A DNA stretch of 64,000 nt, taken from Leptobrachium leishanense. Its lineage: Eukaryota > Chordata > Amphibia > Anura > Megophryidae. The DNA is taken from contig CM019068.1 in the NCBI GenBank assembly GCA_009667805.1, forward strand, positions 5,935,218-5,999,217, written 5' to 3'. Of this stretch, positions 53,829 to 64,000 are shown piece by piece. The position numbers and the translations under genes were made by a program. Under the pieces are notes generated by a model that did not search any database, was not told the origin of the DNA, and worked only from the letters and a program-made list of their open reading frames with translations. The first letter of the stretch is position 1. Each line of letters begins with the position of its first letter.

Positions 53829-55237
53829 TATTAATATTATTAATCTTTATGTATATAGCGCCAGCATATTCCGCAGCGCTGAACAATGGGCATGATATGA
53901 CAGGGTTACAATACATTAACCCCTTAGTGACCGGGCGGTTTTACACAAATCCGTCTTTTAGTGACCGCTGCTGTTTTTACGTTTCTGCGCTGTTAGTGTT
54001 TAGGTCAAATTTTCCTCTTACTCGTTTATTCAACCCACACATATTATACACCGGTTTTCCCGCCATTAAATGGACTTTCTAGAAATACCATTATTTCCAT
54101 CATATCGAATAATTTACTATAAAAAAAATATGAAATATGAGGAAAAAAATGGTAAAAACACACTTTTTCGTAATTTAATCCCCAAAATCTACAACCAAAA
54201 AGACCCGGGCTAAATAGGTTCAAAATTTTGTCCCGAGACTAGAAATACCCAATTTTTACATGCGTTTGCTTTTTAACCCCTTCACTGCTGAGACAGTTCA
54301 CCTATGTGCGCTGCGCTCATTCTGACCATTTTGTGCTAATTATTTTTAGATGACAGCCTAGGTCCTATTTAATTAAACTCCCCCCAGACAAAAAAAACTT
54401 TAAAAAAAAAAATTTTTTTATTTTATTAAATTTTTTTATTTATTTATTTTTTTAATTTTTTTTTTAAAACCAAACCTGGTCATGTTATCATTGGAAAGGC
54501 CATAATCAGGCCTTTCAAATGATGTCAAATATGACCATCTAGCTGCCATGGATCGGGAGATAAAGGGATCCTTAGGATCCCCTTATATCTACATGGCAGC
54601 TAGAGGGTTAACTGGCCCACTGACATCCTCACACATATGGTGAGGTTGTCAGTGGGTGGGGGGGGACCTGGAGGCTTGGCTGACATCCAAGATGTCAGCC
54701 CCCCTCCAGGTTTGAATCGCGTTTTGGCGCCAATTGGCGCCGCAACATGATCCGGCGGCAAAACTGTTAATGCCATACACCACTGAAAAGGGGAGGCTCT
54801 CCCCTCTCCAGCGGTGCAAACGGCATCTCCCTAGCTTCAATGGTTGGGGAGATAGAGGGCTCCAAAGGAGCCCCCCCTCCCCTCCATTGAAATTCATGGG
54901 GACGCCTGCTGATGACGTCACCACGCAGCGTGGCGACGTCATCAGCCTCGCCTGCCCATGTAAATCACATGGACAGGCTTCCTCCCTGCCAGATCGCCGT
55001 GGGATCCAGCGAGGGAGGTGAGTATCGGGCGGGAGGGGGATTAGGCGCCGCTGACGTACCCTGTACGTCCGCGGGTCTAAGGGAGACCCGAGAACAGAAC
55101 GTACAGGGTACATCAGTGGCCCTTAAGGGGTTAAGACTGAACAACATTTTGAGAAGTCAATACAGGAGGAAACGAGGCCCTATTCCCGAGGGAACTCACA
55201 ATCTAGAAGGGTTGGGGGTGGAAACAGGAGGAGAGGA
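53829..55237 (-). mobile_element. L2-type LINE 3' end, split by a piggyBac-like MITE
   Basis: The part 53,829-53,919 (ATATAGCGCCAGCATATTCC...) and the part 55,131-55,237 (GACTGAACAACATTTTGAG... to AGGAGAGGA) together align with 46,598-46,784. The break is exactly at TTAA, where the MITE sits. Confidence 0.75.
53920..55130. mobile_element. piggyBac-like hairpin MITE, copy in intron 1
   Basis: TTAA lies at 53,916-53,919 and 55,131-55,134. The ends are CCCCTTAGTGACC and GGCCCTTAAGGGG. The L2 element it interrupts shows the empty site at 46,677-46,700. The hairpin chain is present again (ATCATTTGAAAGGCC pairing, GACATCCAAGATGTC, GGCGCCAATTGGCGCC near 54,727). TTTTTAACCCCTTCACTGCTGAG at about 54,271 (read in parts) hints that a second such element is nested inside. 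Confidence 0.75.
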
Positions 55238-55830
55238 CTGCAAGGTGAGAGTGATGGACTGCAAGGTCAGAGTGACGGACTGCAAGGTGAGATTGATGGA
55301 CTGCAAGGTGATAGTGATGGACTGCAAGGTGAGAGTGATGGACTGCAAGGTGAGATTGATGGACTGCATGGTGAGAGGGATGGGCTGCAAGGTGAGAGCG
55401 ACGGACTGCAAGGTGAGAATGACGGACTGCAAGGTGAGAATGATGGACTGCAAGGTGAGAGTGACGGGCTGCAAGGTGAGAGGGACGGACTACAAGGTGA
55501 GAGGGACGGACTACAAGGTGAGAGCGATGGACTGCAAGGTGAGAGCGATGGGCTGCAAGGTGAGAGGGATGGACTGCAAGGTGAGAGCGATGGGCTGCAA
55601 GGTGAGAGGGATGGACTGCAAGGTGAGAGGGATGAACTGCAAGGTGAGAATGATGGACTGCAAGGTGAGAGGGATGGACTGCAAGGTGAGAGCGATGGAC
55701 TGCAAGGTGAGAGGGATGGACTGCAAGGTGAGAATGATGGATTGCAAGGTGAGAATGATGGACTGCAAGGTGAGAGTGACGGGCTGCAAGTTGATCCCTC
55801 TCACCTTGCAGCCCATCGCTCTCACCTTGC
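55238..55830. repeat. 21-bp minisatellite with a 5' splice site in every unit
   Basis: The unit CTGCAAGGTGAGAGTGATGGA repeats about 26 times with changes mostly at three positions. Each unit contains CAAG/GTGAGA, a close match to the donor consensus, in the sense orientation of the host gene. At 55,795-55,830 the last copies are in inverted orientation (CTCTCACCTTGCAGCCC). Frames are open on both strands only because 21 is a multiple of 3. Confidence 0.9.
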
Positions 55831-55848
55831 AAGGTGATTAATTTGTTT

Positions 55849-58800
55849 CAAGGTTAGAGGATTTATTATATTGATTAGATGATTTCTTAGGGTGATTAGC
55901 GGATAGAGGGTTTATTAGGGTGATTAGAGATTAGAAGGTTTATTAGGGTGATTAGAGGATAGAGGGTTTATTAGGGTGATTAGCGGATAGAGGGTTTATT
56001 AGGGTGATTAGAGATTAGAAGGTTTATTAGGGTGATTAGAGGTTAGAGGCTTTATTAGGGTCATTAGAGGTTAGAGGCTTTATTAGGATGGTTAGAGGCT
56101 TTATTAAGATGATTAGAGGTTAGAGGTTTTATTAGGGTGATTAGAGGAGAGAGGAAATATTCGGGTGATTAGAGGTTAGAGACTTTATTAGGGTGATTAG
56201 GGGATAGATGATTTATTAGGGTGGTTAGAGGCTTTATTAGGTTGATTAGAGGATAGATGATTTATTAGGTTGATTAGAGGATAGATAATTTATTAGGGTG
56301 ATTAGAGGTTAGAGGATGTATTATGATGATTAGAGATTAGAGGGTTTTTTAGGGTGATTAGAGGTTAGAGGATGTATTAGGGTGATTAGAGATTAGAGGG
56401 TTTTTTAGGGTGATTAGAGGATAGAGGGTTTATTATGGTGATTAGAGGATAGAGGGTTTATTATGGTGATTAGAAGTTAGAGGGTTTATTAGGGTGATTA
56501 GAGGATAGAGGGTTTATTAGGGTGATTAGAGGATAGAGAAATTATTAGGGTGATTAGCGGATAGAGGATTTATTAGGGCGATTAGAGGTTAGAGGGTTTA
56601 TTAGGGTGATTAGAGGATAGAGGATTTATTAGGGTGATTAGAGGATAGAGAAATTATTAGGGTGATTAGCGGATAGAGGATTTATTAGGGCGATTAGAGG
56701 TTAGAGGGTTATTAGGCTGATTAGAGGATAGAGGATTTATTAGGTTTAGAGGATAGAGATTTATTAGGGTGATTAGAGGATAGAGGGTTTATTAGGGTGA
56801 TTAGAGGTTAGAGGGTTTATTAGGGTGATTAGAGGATAGAGGATTTATTAGGGTGATTAGAGGATATAGGTTTATGAGGGTCATTAGAGGTTAGAGGGTT
56901 TATTAAGGTGATTAGAGGATAGAGGGTTTATTAGGGTGATTAGAGGTTAGAGGGTTTATGAGGGTGATTAGAGGATAGAGGATTTATTAGGGTGATTAGA
57001 GGATAGAGGGTTTATGAGGTGATTAGAGATAGAGAGGTTTATTAGGGTGAGTAGAGGATAGAGGGTTTATTAGGGTGATTAGAGGTTAGATGGTTTATTA
57101 GGTTGATTTTAGAGAGATAGAGGGTTTATTAAGTGAATTAGAGGAATAGAGGATTTATTAGGGTGATTAGAGGATAGAGGGTTTATTAGGGTGATTAGAG
57201 GATAGAGATTTATTAGGGTGATTAGAGGATAGAGGGGTTTTGAGGTCATTAGAGGTTAGATTTATTAGGTGATTAGAGGTTAGAGGATTTATTAGGGTGA
57301 TTAGAGGATAGAGGGTTTATTAGGGTGATTAGAGGTTAGAGGGTTTATTAGGGTGTTTAGAGGTTAGAGGATTTATTAGGGTGATTAGAGGTTAGAGGCT
57401 TTATTAGGATGGTTAGAGGCTTTATTAAGATGATTAGAGGTTAGAGGTTTTATTAGGGTGATTAGAGGAGAGAGGAAATATTCGGGTGATTAGAGGTTAG
57501 AGACTTTATTAGGGTGATTAGGGGATAGATGATTTATTAGGGTGGTTAGAGGCTTTATTAGGTTGATTAGAGGATAGATGATTTATTAGGTTGATTAGAG
57601 GATAGATAATTTATTAGGGTGATTAGAGGTTAGAGGATTTATTAGGGTGATTAGAGGAGAGAGGAAATATTCGGGTGATTAGAGGTTAGAGACTTTATTA
57701 GGGTGATTAGGGGATAGATGATTTATTAGGGTGGTTAGAGGCTTTATTAGGTTGATTAGAGGATAGATAATTTATTAGGGTGATTAGAGGTTAGAGGGTT
57801 TATTATGGTGATTAGAGATTAGAGGGTTTTTTAGGGTGATTAGAGGTTAGAGGATGTATTAGGGTGATTAGAGATTAGAGGGTTTTTTAGGGTGATTAGA
57901 GGATAGAGGGTTTATTATGGTGATTAGAGGATAGAGGGTTTATGAGGGTGATTAGAAGTTAGAGGGTTTATTAGGGTGATTAGAGGATAGAGGGTTTATA
58001 AGGGTCATTAGAAGTTAGAGGGTTTATTAGGGTGATTAGAGGATAGAGAAATTATTAGGGTGATTAGCGGATAGAGGATTTATTAGGGTGATTAGAGGAT
58101 AGAGGGTTTATGAGGGTGATTAGAGGATAGAGGGTTTATTATGGTGATTAGAGGATAGAGGGTTTATTAGGGTGATTAGAGGATAGAGGGTTTATTAGGG
58201 TGATTAGAGGATAGAGGATTTATTAGGGTGATTAGAGGATAGAGGATTTATTAGGGTGATTAGAGGATAGAGGGTTTATGAGGGTGATTAGAGGATAGAG
58301 GGTTTATTATGGTGATTAGAGGATAGAGGGTTTATTAGGGTGATTAGAGGATAGAGGGTTTATTAGGGTGATTAGAGGATAGAGGGTTTATTAGGGTGAT
58401 TAGAGGATAGAGGATTTATTAGGGTGATTAGAGGATAGAGGGTTTATGAGGGCGATTAGAGGATAGAGGGTTTATTATGGTGATTAGAGGATAGAGGGTT
58501 TATTAGGGTGATTAGAGGTTAGAGGGTTTATTAGGGTGATTAGAGGATAGAGGATTTATTAGGGTGATTAGAGGATATAGGTTTATGAGGGTCATTAGAG
58601 GTTAGAGGGTTTATTAAGGTGATTAGAGGATAGAGGGTTTATTAGGGTGATTAGAGGTTAGAGGGTTTATGAGGGTGATTAGAGGATAGAGGATTTATTA
58701 GGGTGATTAGAGGATAGAGGGTTTATTAGGGTGAGTAGAGGATAGAGGGTTTATGAGGGTCATTAGAGGTTAGATGGTTTATTAAGGTGATTAGAGGATA

Positions 58801-60650
58801 GAAGATTTATGAGGGTGATTAGAGGATAGAGGGTTTATGAGGGTGATTAGAGGATAGAGGATTTATGAGGGTCATTAGAGGTTAGAGGGTTTATTAGGGT
58901 GTTTAGAGGTTAGAGGAATTAATAGGGTGAATAGAGGATTTATTAGGGTGATTAGAGGATAGAGGGTTTATTAGGGTGATTAGAGGATAGAGGATTTATG
59001 AGGGTCATTAGAGGTTAGAGGGTTTATTAGGGTGTTTAGAGGTTAGAGGAATTAATAGGGTGAATAGAGGGTTTATTAGGGTGATTAGAGGATAGAGGAT
59101 TTATTAGGGTGATTAGAGGATAGAGGAATTATTAGGGTGATTAGTGGATAGAGGATTTATTAGGGTGATTAGAGGATAGAGGATTTATTAGGGTGATTAG
59201 AGGATAGAGGATTTATTAGGGTGATTAGAGGATAGAGGAATTATTAGGGTGATTAGAGGTTAGAGGGTTTATTATGGTGATTAGAGGATAGAGGTTTATT
59301 AGGGTGATTAGAGGATAGAGGATTTATTAGGGTGATTAGAGGATAGAGGGTTTATTAGGGTGATTAGAGGATAGAGGGTTTATTATGGTGATTAGAGGAT
59401 AGAGGTTTATTAGGGTGATTAGAGGATAGAGGATTTATTAGGGTGATTAGAGGATAGAGGGTTTATTAGGGTGATTAGAGGATAGAGGAATTATTAGGGT
59501 GATTAGAGGTTAGAGGGTTTATTATGGTGATTAGAGGATAGAGGTTTATTAGGGTGATTAGAGGATAGAGGATTTATTAGGGTGATTAGAGGATAGAGGG
59601 TTTATTAGGGTGATTAGAGGATAGAGGGTTTATTATGGTGATTAGAGGATAGAGGGTTTATTATGGTGATTAGCGGATAGAGGATTTATTAGGGCGATTA
59701 GAGATTAGACAGTTTATTAGGGTGATTAGAGGATAGAGGGTTTATGAGGGTGATTAGAGGATAGAGGGTTTATGAGGGTGATTAGAGGATAGAGGGTTTA
59801 TTATGGTAATTAGAGGATAGAGGGTTTGTTAGGGTGATTAGAGGATAGAGGGTTTATGAGGGTGATTAGAGGATAGAGGATTTATTAGGGTGATTAGAAG
59901 ATAGAGGGTTTATGAGGGTGATTAGAGGATAGAGGATTTATTAGGGTGATTAGAGGAAAGAGGGTTTATGAGGGTGATTAGAGGATAGAGGGTTTATGAG
60001 GGTCATTAGAGGTTAGAGGGTTTATTAGGGTGTTTAGAGGTTAGAGGATTTATTAGGGTGATTAGAGGATAGAGGGTTTATTAGGGTGATTAGAGGATAG
60101 AGGATTTATTAGGGTGATTAGAGGATAGAGGGTTTATTAGGGTGATTAGAGGTTAGAGGGTTTATTAGGGTGTTTAGAGGTTAGAGGATTTATTAGGGTG
60201 ATTAGAGGATAGAGGGTTTATTAGGGTGATTAGAGGATAGAGGGTTTATGAGGGTGATTAGAGGATAGAGGATTTATTAGGGTGATTAGAAGATAGAGGG
60301 TTTATGAGGGTGATTAGAGGATAGAGGGTTTATTAGGGTGATTAGAGGATAGAGGATTTATTAGGGTGATTAGAGGAAAGAGGGTTTATGAGGGTGATTA
60401 GAGGATAGAGGGTTTATGAGGGTCATTAGAGGATAGAGGGTTTATTAGGGTGATTAGAGGTTAGAGGGTTTATTAGGGTGATTAGAGGTTAGAGGATTTA
60501 TTAAGGTGATTAGAGGTTAGAGGGTTTATTAGGGTGATTAGAGGATAGAGGGCTTATGAGGGTCACTAGAGGTTAGAGGGTTTATTAGGGTGATTAGAGG
60601 ATAGAGGATTTATTAGGGTGATTAGAGTATAGAGGATTTTTTAGGGTGAT
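55849..60650. repeat. 28-bp minisatellite, roughly 170 copies, TTAGGG-containing
   Basis: The unit TTTATTAGGGTGATTAG plus AGGATAGAGGG is 28 bp. Variants change ATAGAGGG to TTAGAGGG and TTAGGG to TTATGG or TGAGGG, and higher-order blocks are visible (about 56,090-56,300 recurs at 57,390-57,620). It fills half of intron 1. Not coding. Confidence 0.95.
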
Positions 60651-60703
60651 TAGCAGTAAAATGTTGGATAAGAGATTAGAATATTAAATGGATAATTAAT
60701 GTT

Positions 60704-61440
60704 GGGCTCTATCACATTCCTTGCGCAAAAAAGCTCGCGCAGCGTGTTAATTTGTGCGCAAAGCGGTAAACGTTAACGCGCGTAAATTAACGCTGGTATT
60801 ACAATCCGCACGCATTTTTTCATCCGTCAAAAAAATAACCCGCGTAAAAAAGACGCACAAAAAATGTGTGCGCATTAACACTGCGCGCAGAAATCGGTGG
60901 GTGGACTGTTTTTTCTCGCAATTCAGACAATCAGAATTAAGAACCACAATTGTCTCTTGTTCAGTTTTTGCGCCTGTCAAAATCAATCTACGTATATATG
61001 CTGCATCAATAATAAAAACACACACAACCTCTCAATTTTATTGTTTGGGTATGTGTAGAATGTGTAACTATACTTTGCTGTATTATTTTTTCGTGCTGGT
61101 GTATTTGGTATCAGTCAGGACGTTCAGATTTGCCGTTACCACCAGTTTTTACAAGACGTTAAAGTTATGTGCGCAAACGCTGTGCGTTACATTCTGCACA
61201 TAGATTGTAATACCATCCACGTACCAGCGCACAAACGCATTTGCGCTCACAATTTTAAGTATAACGTGCGCAGTACAGTAAGCTTGCAAAGGGTTCGCGC
61301 AGGTTCACCCATGGTAGACGTTAACGCAAATTTTTTGCACGGACATTGTAATACGACGTTCTGCGCAAAGGGTTTTGCCCCTCGCGTTAATGCGTTTTTT
61401 CACACGCGTTAACATTTGTGCGAAGAATGTAATAGAGCCC
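60704..61440. mobile_element. GC-word-rich MITE, GGGCYNTATTACA family, copy 2
   Basis: The ends GGGCTCTATCACATTC and GAATGTAATAGAGCCC are nearly perfect inverted repeats, with GTT on both sides as a possible 3-bp TSD. Interior motifs (ATAATAAAAACACACACAA, TGTGTAGAATGTGTAAC, many GCGCAAA) match 31,003-31,729. No transposase. Confidence 0.75.
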
Positions 61441-61548
61441 GTTATATATTAGGATCTCATTTATCGGGGCCCTCATCAAGTCTAACCAATAACGCTTTGC
61501 CTAAATGTTTCTTATTTAGAAGTACAGTATGTGACTTATTATAACATT

Positions 61549-62372
61549 AGAAACATAGAAAAATGTCGGCAGATAAGAACCTTTCGGCCCATCTAGTCGC
61601 CCAATTACATGGATACTTTACCTGGATTTATCTTTTGTTTAGGATAGCCTTATGCCTATCCCATGCTTGCTTAAATTCAATTACTGTTTTGGCCTCTACC
61701 ACTTCTACTGGAAGACTGTTCCATGTATCCACCACCCTCTCAGTAAAATAATGCTTCCTGATGTTACTTTTAAACCTTTGCCCCTCTAATCTAAGACTAT
61801 GTCCTCTTGTTTTGCTACTTTGTATCCTTTTAAATATACTCCCTTCCTCTACCTTGTGGATTCCCTTTACGTATTTAAATGTTTCTATCATATCTCCTCT
61901 GTCTCGTCTTTTTTCCAAGCTGTACATGTTAAGATCATTAAGCCTTTCCTGGTAACTTTTCTCCTTCAAGCCGTACACCATTTTAGTAGCCCTTCTCTGA
62001 ACTCTCTCTAAGATGTCTATATCCTTCTGGAGATACGGTCTCCAGTACTGCACACAGTACTCCAAGTGAGGTCTCACCAGTGCTCTGTACAGTGGCATGA
62101 GCACTTCCCTTTTCCTACTGCTAATACCTCTCCCTACACATCCAAGCATTCTGCCAGCATTTCCAAGCATTCTGCCAGCATTTCCTGCTGCTCTATTACA
62201 TTGACTACTTACCCTTAGATCCTCTGAAATAATAACCCCTAAATCCCAACCCCCAGATGTATCAAATATTCTATATTCAGCCCTTGGGTTTTTACGTCCC
62301 AGGTGCATTATCTTGCACTTATCCACATTAAAACTCAATTGCCACAACTCCGACAACATTGTGTCTCTCTGT
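61549..62372 (-). mobile_element. CR1-like LINE, 3' fragment of the second subfamily
   Basis: The - strand frame 61,628-62,390 encodes the reverse transcriptase C-terminus (FNVDKCKIMHLGRKN, HLEYCVQYWRPYLQKDI, LERVQRRATKMV). A small in-frame duplication repeats GNAGRMLG. The 3' UTR to the tail ATTTTTCTATGTTTCTAATG is uninterrupted, unlike 44,490-51,876. It lies just upstream of exon 2 in intron 1. Confidence 0.85.
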
Positions 62373-62497
62373 AATAATAATAATACAGACACTTTTTATT
62401 CCGTGCACATTTCATTGTATCCCTTTGGTGATCACAGAGCATCATGTACCTTCAGTTTACATATTTCTCACTGCAGGATCTTTTTCTCCTCTTGTAG

Positions 62498-62681
62498 GGG
62501 ATATCTGGTGATTTTACCATCCACTCTCTACTATTCCACCAATGAGAATGCCTATGTGCACGTGTTAACCCCTGACAATGACGGAGAACTGGTCGTTAAG
62601 ATGGTTACTAAAGCAGCTAATATCACACTGGCAACCCAGAAATACACAACAATGGAGAGTCAGCAGTGCGTCACCTTCTCG
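62498..62681 (+). CDS. Alpha-2-macroglobulin-like protein, exon 2 (MG1 domain)
   Basis: The acceptor TTTTTCTCCTCTTGTAG precedes 62,498 and the donor GTAATG follows 62,681. The 184-bp exon encodes GYLVILPSTLYYSTNEN, AYVHVLTPDNDGELVVKMV, NITLATQKY and ESQQCVTFS. The Y-hydrophobic-V-hydrophobic-PS opening, one N-glycosylation site (NIT) and the closing C-V-x-F block are typical of the first macroglobulin domain of alpha-2-macroglobulin, pregnancy-zone protein and ovostatin. From memory, this exon is also about 184 bp in mammalian A2M. Exon 1 and 2 phases agree, giving 83 codons and a phase-0 end. The later exons, with bait region and thioester, must lie to the right. The exact paralogue is undetermined. 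Confidence 0.8.
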
Positions 62682-62874
62682 GTAATGATTCATGTTCCAA
62701 TATTCATAAAAAAGAAGAGTATAGACGAGAAATACGACGAATTTCACATCAAACAGATACAATTAATGAATTAACCCTTCGGTTTGATTTCATGCTGTTT
62801 CCACTCACTGTCCATGTAAGATGTTGGAAAATTCTACTCTTTAATTATGTCTAAGTTCCCTGAATAACATTTAA

Positions 62875-63259
62875 GGCCTGTGTCAGACGAACGCAGTCAT
62901 CACGTCCGTGTCGCCGCACAGTTTATCGTCTGTCATAGCATTGATTTGTGATTAATAGAGACCAACACATGACGGACGCCCAGAGTGCGCCGCGTCCACA
63001 TAGCGTCCTGTGTGCGTGATGACAAGACATCAGACGCAGCGCATTTGCGACGTCCATCACTTTGACGCTCAGAAGTTTTTTTGGTTTGGCTGATTGTACC
63101 TGTCTTTTATTTTTTATTAATTTTGTTTCCCTTATTTCCCTTTTTTTTGTTCTACAAAAAAACAGACCGTGCGGTGTCTACAGTATCTTCCGTCAGAACG
63201 TCCGTCCGTTATGCACCGCGCGCAGAGTGCGCTCAGAATGTGTTCGTCTGACATTAGCC
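62875..63259. mobile_element. Harbinger-like MITE, GGCCTGTGTCAGACGAACG variant
   Basis: The ends GGCCTGTGTCAGACGAACG and CGTCTGACATTAGCC are inverted and bordered by TTAA (62,871-62,874 and 63,260-63,263). The interior is rich in GCGTCC/GACGT words, similar in style to 4,324-4,749. The TTAA border is compatible with a TAA/TTA target but not decisive. Confidence 0.6.
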
Positions 63260-63286
63260 TTAAACCTATCATGGAAATCATACCTT

Positions 63287-64000
63287 CAGGGTTATCCAAA
63301 GAGATTCGAATTGCTTGAGAAAGGTAACCGAACGCTGAAAATCAGCGTTCGGTTACCTTTCCTGGCCATTCGGCTATCCAGAGAGCAGGCAATTCGCCAA
63401 ATCCTGGCGAATTGCCTGAACATACGGTGCCTGTTCGGTCCCTGTTCGAGGGCAGTGAAATCCCCATGAAAATGCACTGCTTCGGCTATTCAGAGAACAC
63501 AAACCAGCAGTGAAAGGTTCCCCTAATGCCCTGCCATTCGGTGGTTTAATTCGGCAAATTTATTCAGGAGAATCCCATAGGCTTCAATGTTAAAAATATT
63601 CCCGTTTTAATTCAATATCTAATAAACCGTTCATTATAAAATTCTGCAGCAAAAAGTCTCTTTATTTATAGATTTTTTAGGATACTTTAAGCATTTTTCT
63701 GAATTTTTTTAAAAAAAATTAAAAGTCCGATTTTTTTTAAATTTTTTTTTCAGTTTACTTATTTTTTTTGTAACAGCCCTCTTTATTATCATTCCCTGGA
63801 CCTCCTGTGAAAATTTCAGACATTTTCGCTCAGTGGTTTCTTTGCAAACAGCGTTTCATTTTCCCAGATTCATACAAATGGTTTTTCTAATTTATTCACT
63901 GCCTCCTCTACGTCACAGCTGCTTCGGCTCTGTGTGATTCGGCTCCTGTTCGGCTCCTTTTCGGCTCCTGTTCGGGTTTTACGAAGGTTAATCCTTAGTT
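63287..64000. mobile_element. DNA transposon with CAGGGTTATCCAAAGAGAT end, cut by the window edge
   Basis: It aligns from its first base with 24,013 onward, including the AGGTAACCGAACG hairpin (63,322-63,360), and lacks the CR1 insertion (compare 63,938-63,945). The right end lies outside the window. Confidence 0.7.

Noticed and set aside
54912..55841. Reading frames of up to 309 codons across the 21-bp array, on both strands
   Set aside because: A repeat length divisible by 3 keeps several frames open at once. The array lies in an intron and both strands are equally open.
55849..60650. Interstitial telomere from a chromosome fusion
   Set aside because: TTAGGG appears once per 28 bp and is not in tandem. 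The unit is a minisatellite, and degenerate relatives lie in the same intron.
62471..62498. Alternative exon 2 acceptor at CTGCAG, 62,471-62,476
   Set aside because: It would add a segment with an in-frame TAG (in CTTGTAGGG) or shift the phase. TTGTAG at 62,497 fits the exon 1 phase and the MG1 start.

Overview
This window looks like vertebrate, most likely anuran amphibian, nuclear DNA. It has no operons and no prokaryotic features. It holds CR1 and L2 LINE pieces, Ty3/gypsy elements, an endogenous retrovirus, hAT, piggyBac-like and Harbinger-like transposons, and long minisatellite arrays. The L2-type 3' end near 46.6 kb and 53.8 kb, and the 8-bp-repeat CR1 tails, are of a kind I associate with frogs. 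The organism call is inference. One 100-N assembly gap lies at 6,916-7,015. I see no tRNA, rRNA or CRISPR.

The only host gene I can support is on the + strand at the right. Two exons (52,900-52,964 and 62,498-62,681) splice in phase. They encode a signal peptide and the start of an alpha-2-macroglobulin-family protein (first macroglobulin domain); the rest lies beyond the window. Intron 1 is about 9.5 kb and mostly repeats: a degenerate 28-bp array, an L2 3' end split by a piggyBac-like MITE, a 21-bp array whose every unit carries a consensus 5' splice site, a 4.8-kb 28-bp array, a GC-rich MITE and a CR1 fragment.

The left 52 kb is a stack of nested insertions that can be ordered from target-site duplications (TSDs) and uninterrupted sister copies. 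0.8-7 kb: a 53-bp minisatellite between 137-bp inverted repeats, broken by a hAT MITE that carries a Harbinger-like and a piggyBac-like MITE. 7.6-19.7 kb: a dead hAT transposon with a BED-finger transposase on the - strand, broken by a hAT MITE (itself holding another), a nearly complete CR1 and a solo LTR. 19.7-41.5 kb: a 60-bp satellite, uniform on the left and degenerate on the right, split by a Gmr1-like gypsy element (integrase upstream of reverse transcriptase), a Penelope-like insertion with a hammerhead-like motif, several MITEs, and a hAT MITE that contains a piggyBac-like MITE that contains a chromodomain gypsy element. 42.6-51.9 kb: a second Penelope-like fragment, a 740-bp duplication, and a dead CR1 LINE holding an L2 3' end and an endogenous retrovirus that keeps env and integrase but has lost reverse transcriptase and most of gag.

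I found no clearly new biochemical system. The points most worth pursuing are the unannotated alpha-2-macroglobulin exons, the array of tandem 5' splice sites in their intron, the chain-of-hairpins piggyBac-like MITEs, the Gmr1-like element, the hammerhead-like motifs, and the long 60-bp array.
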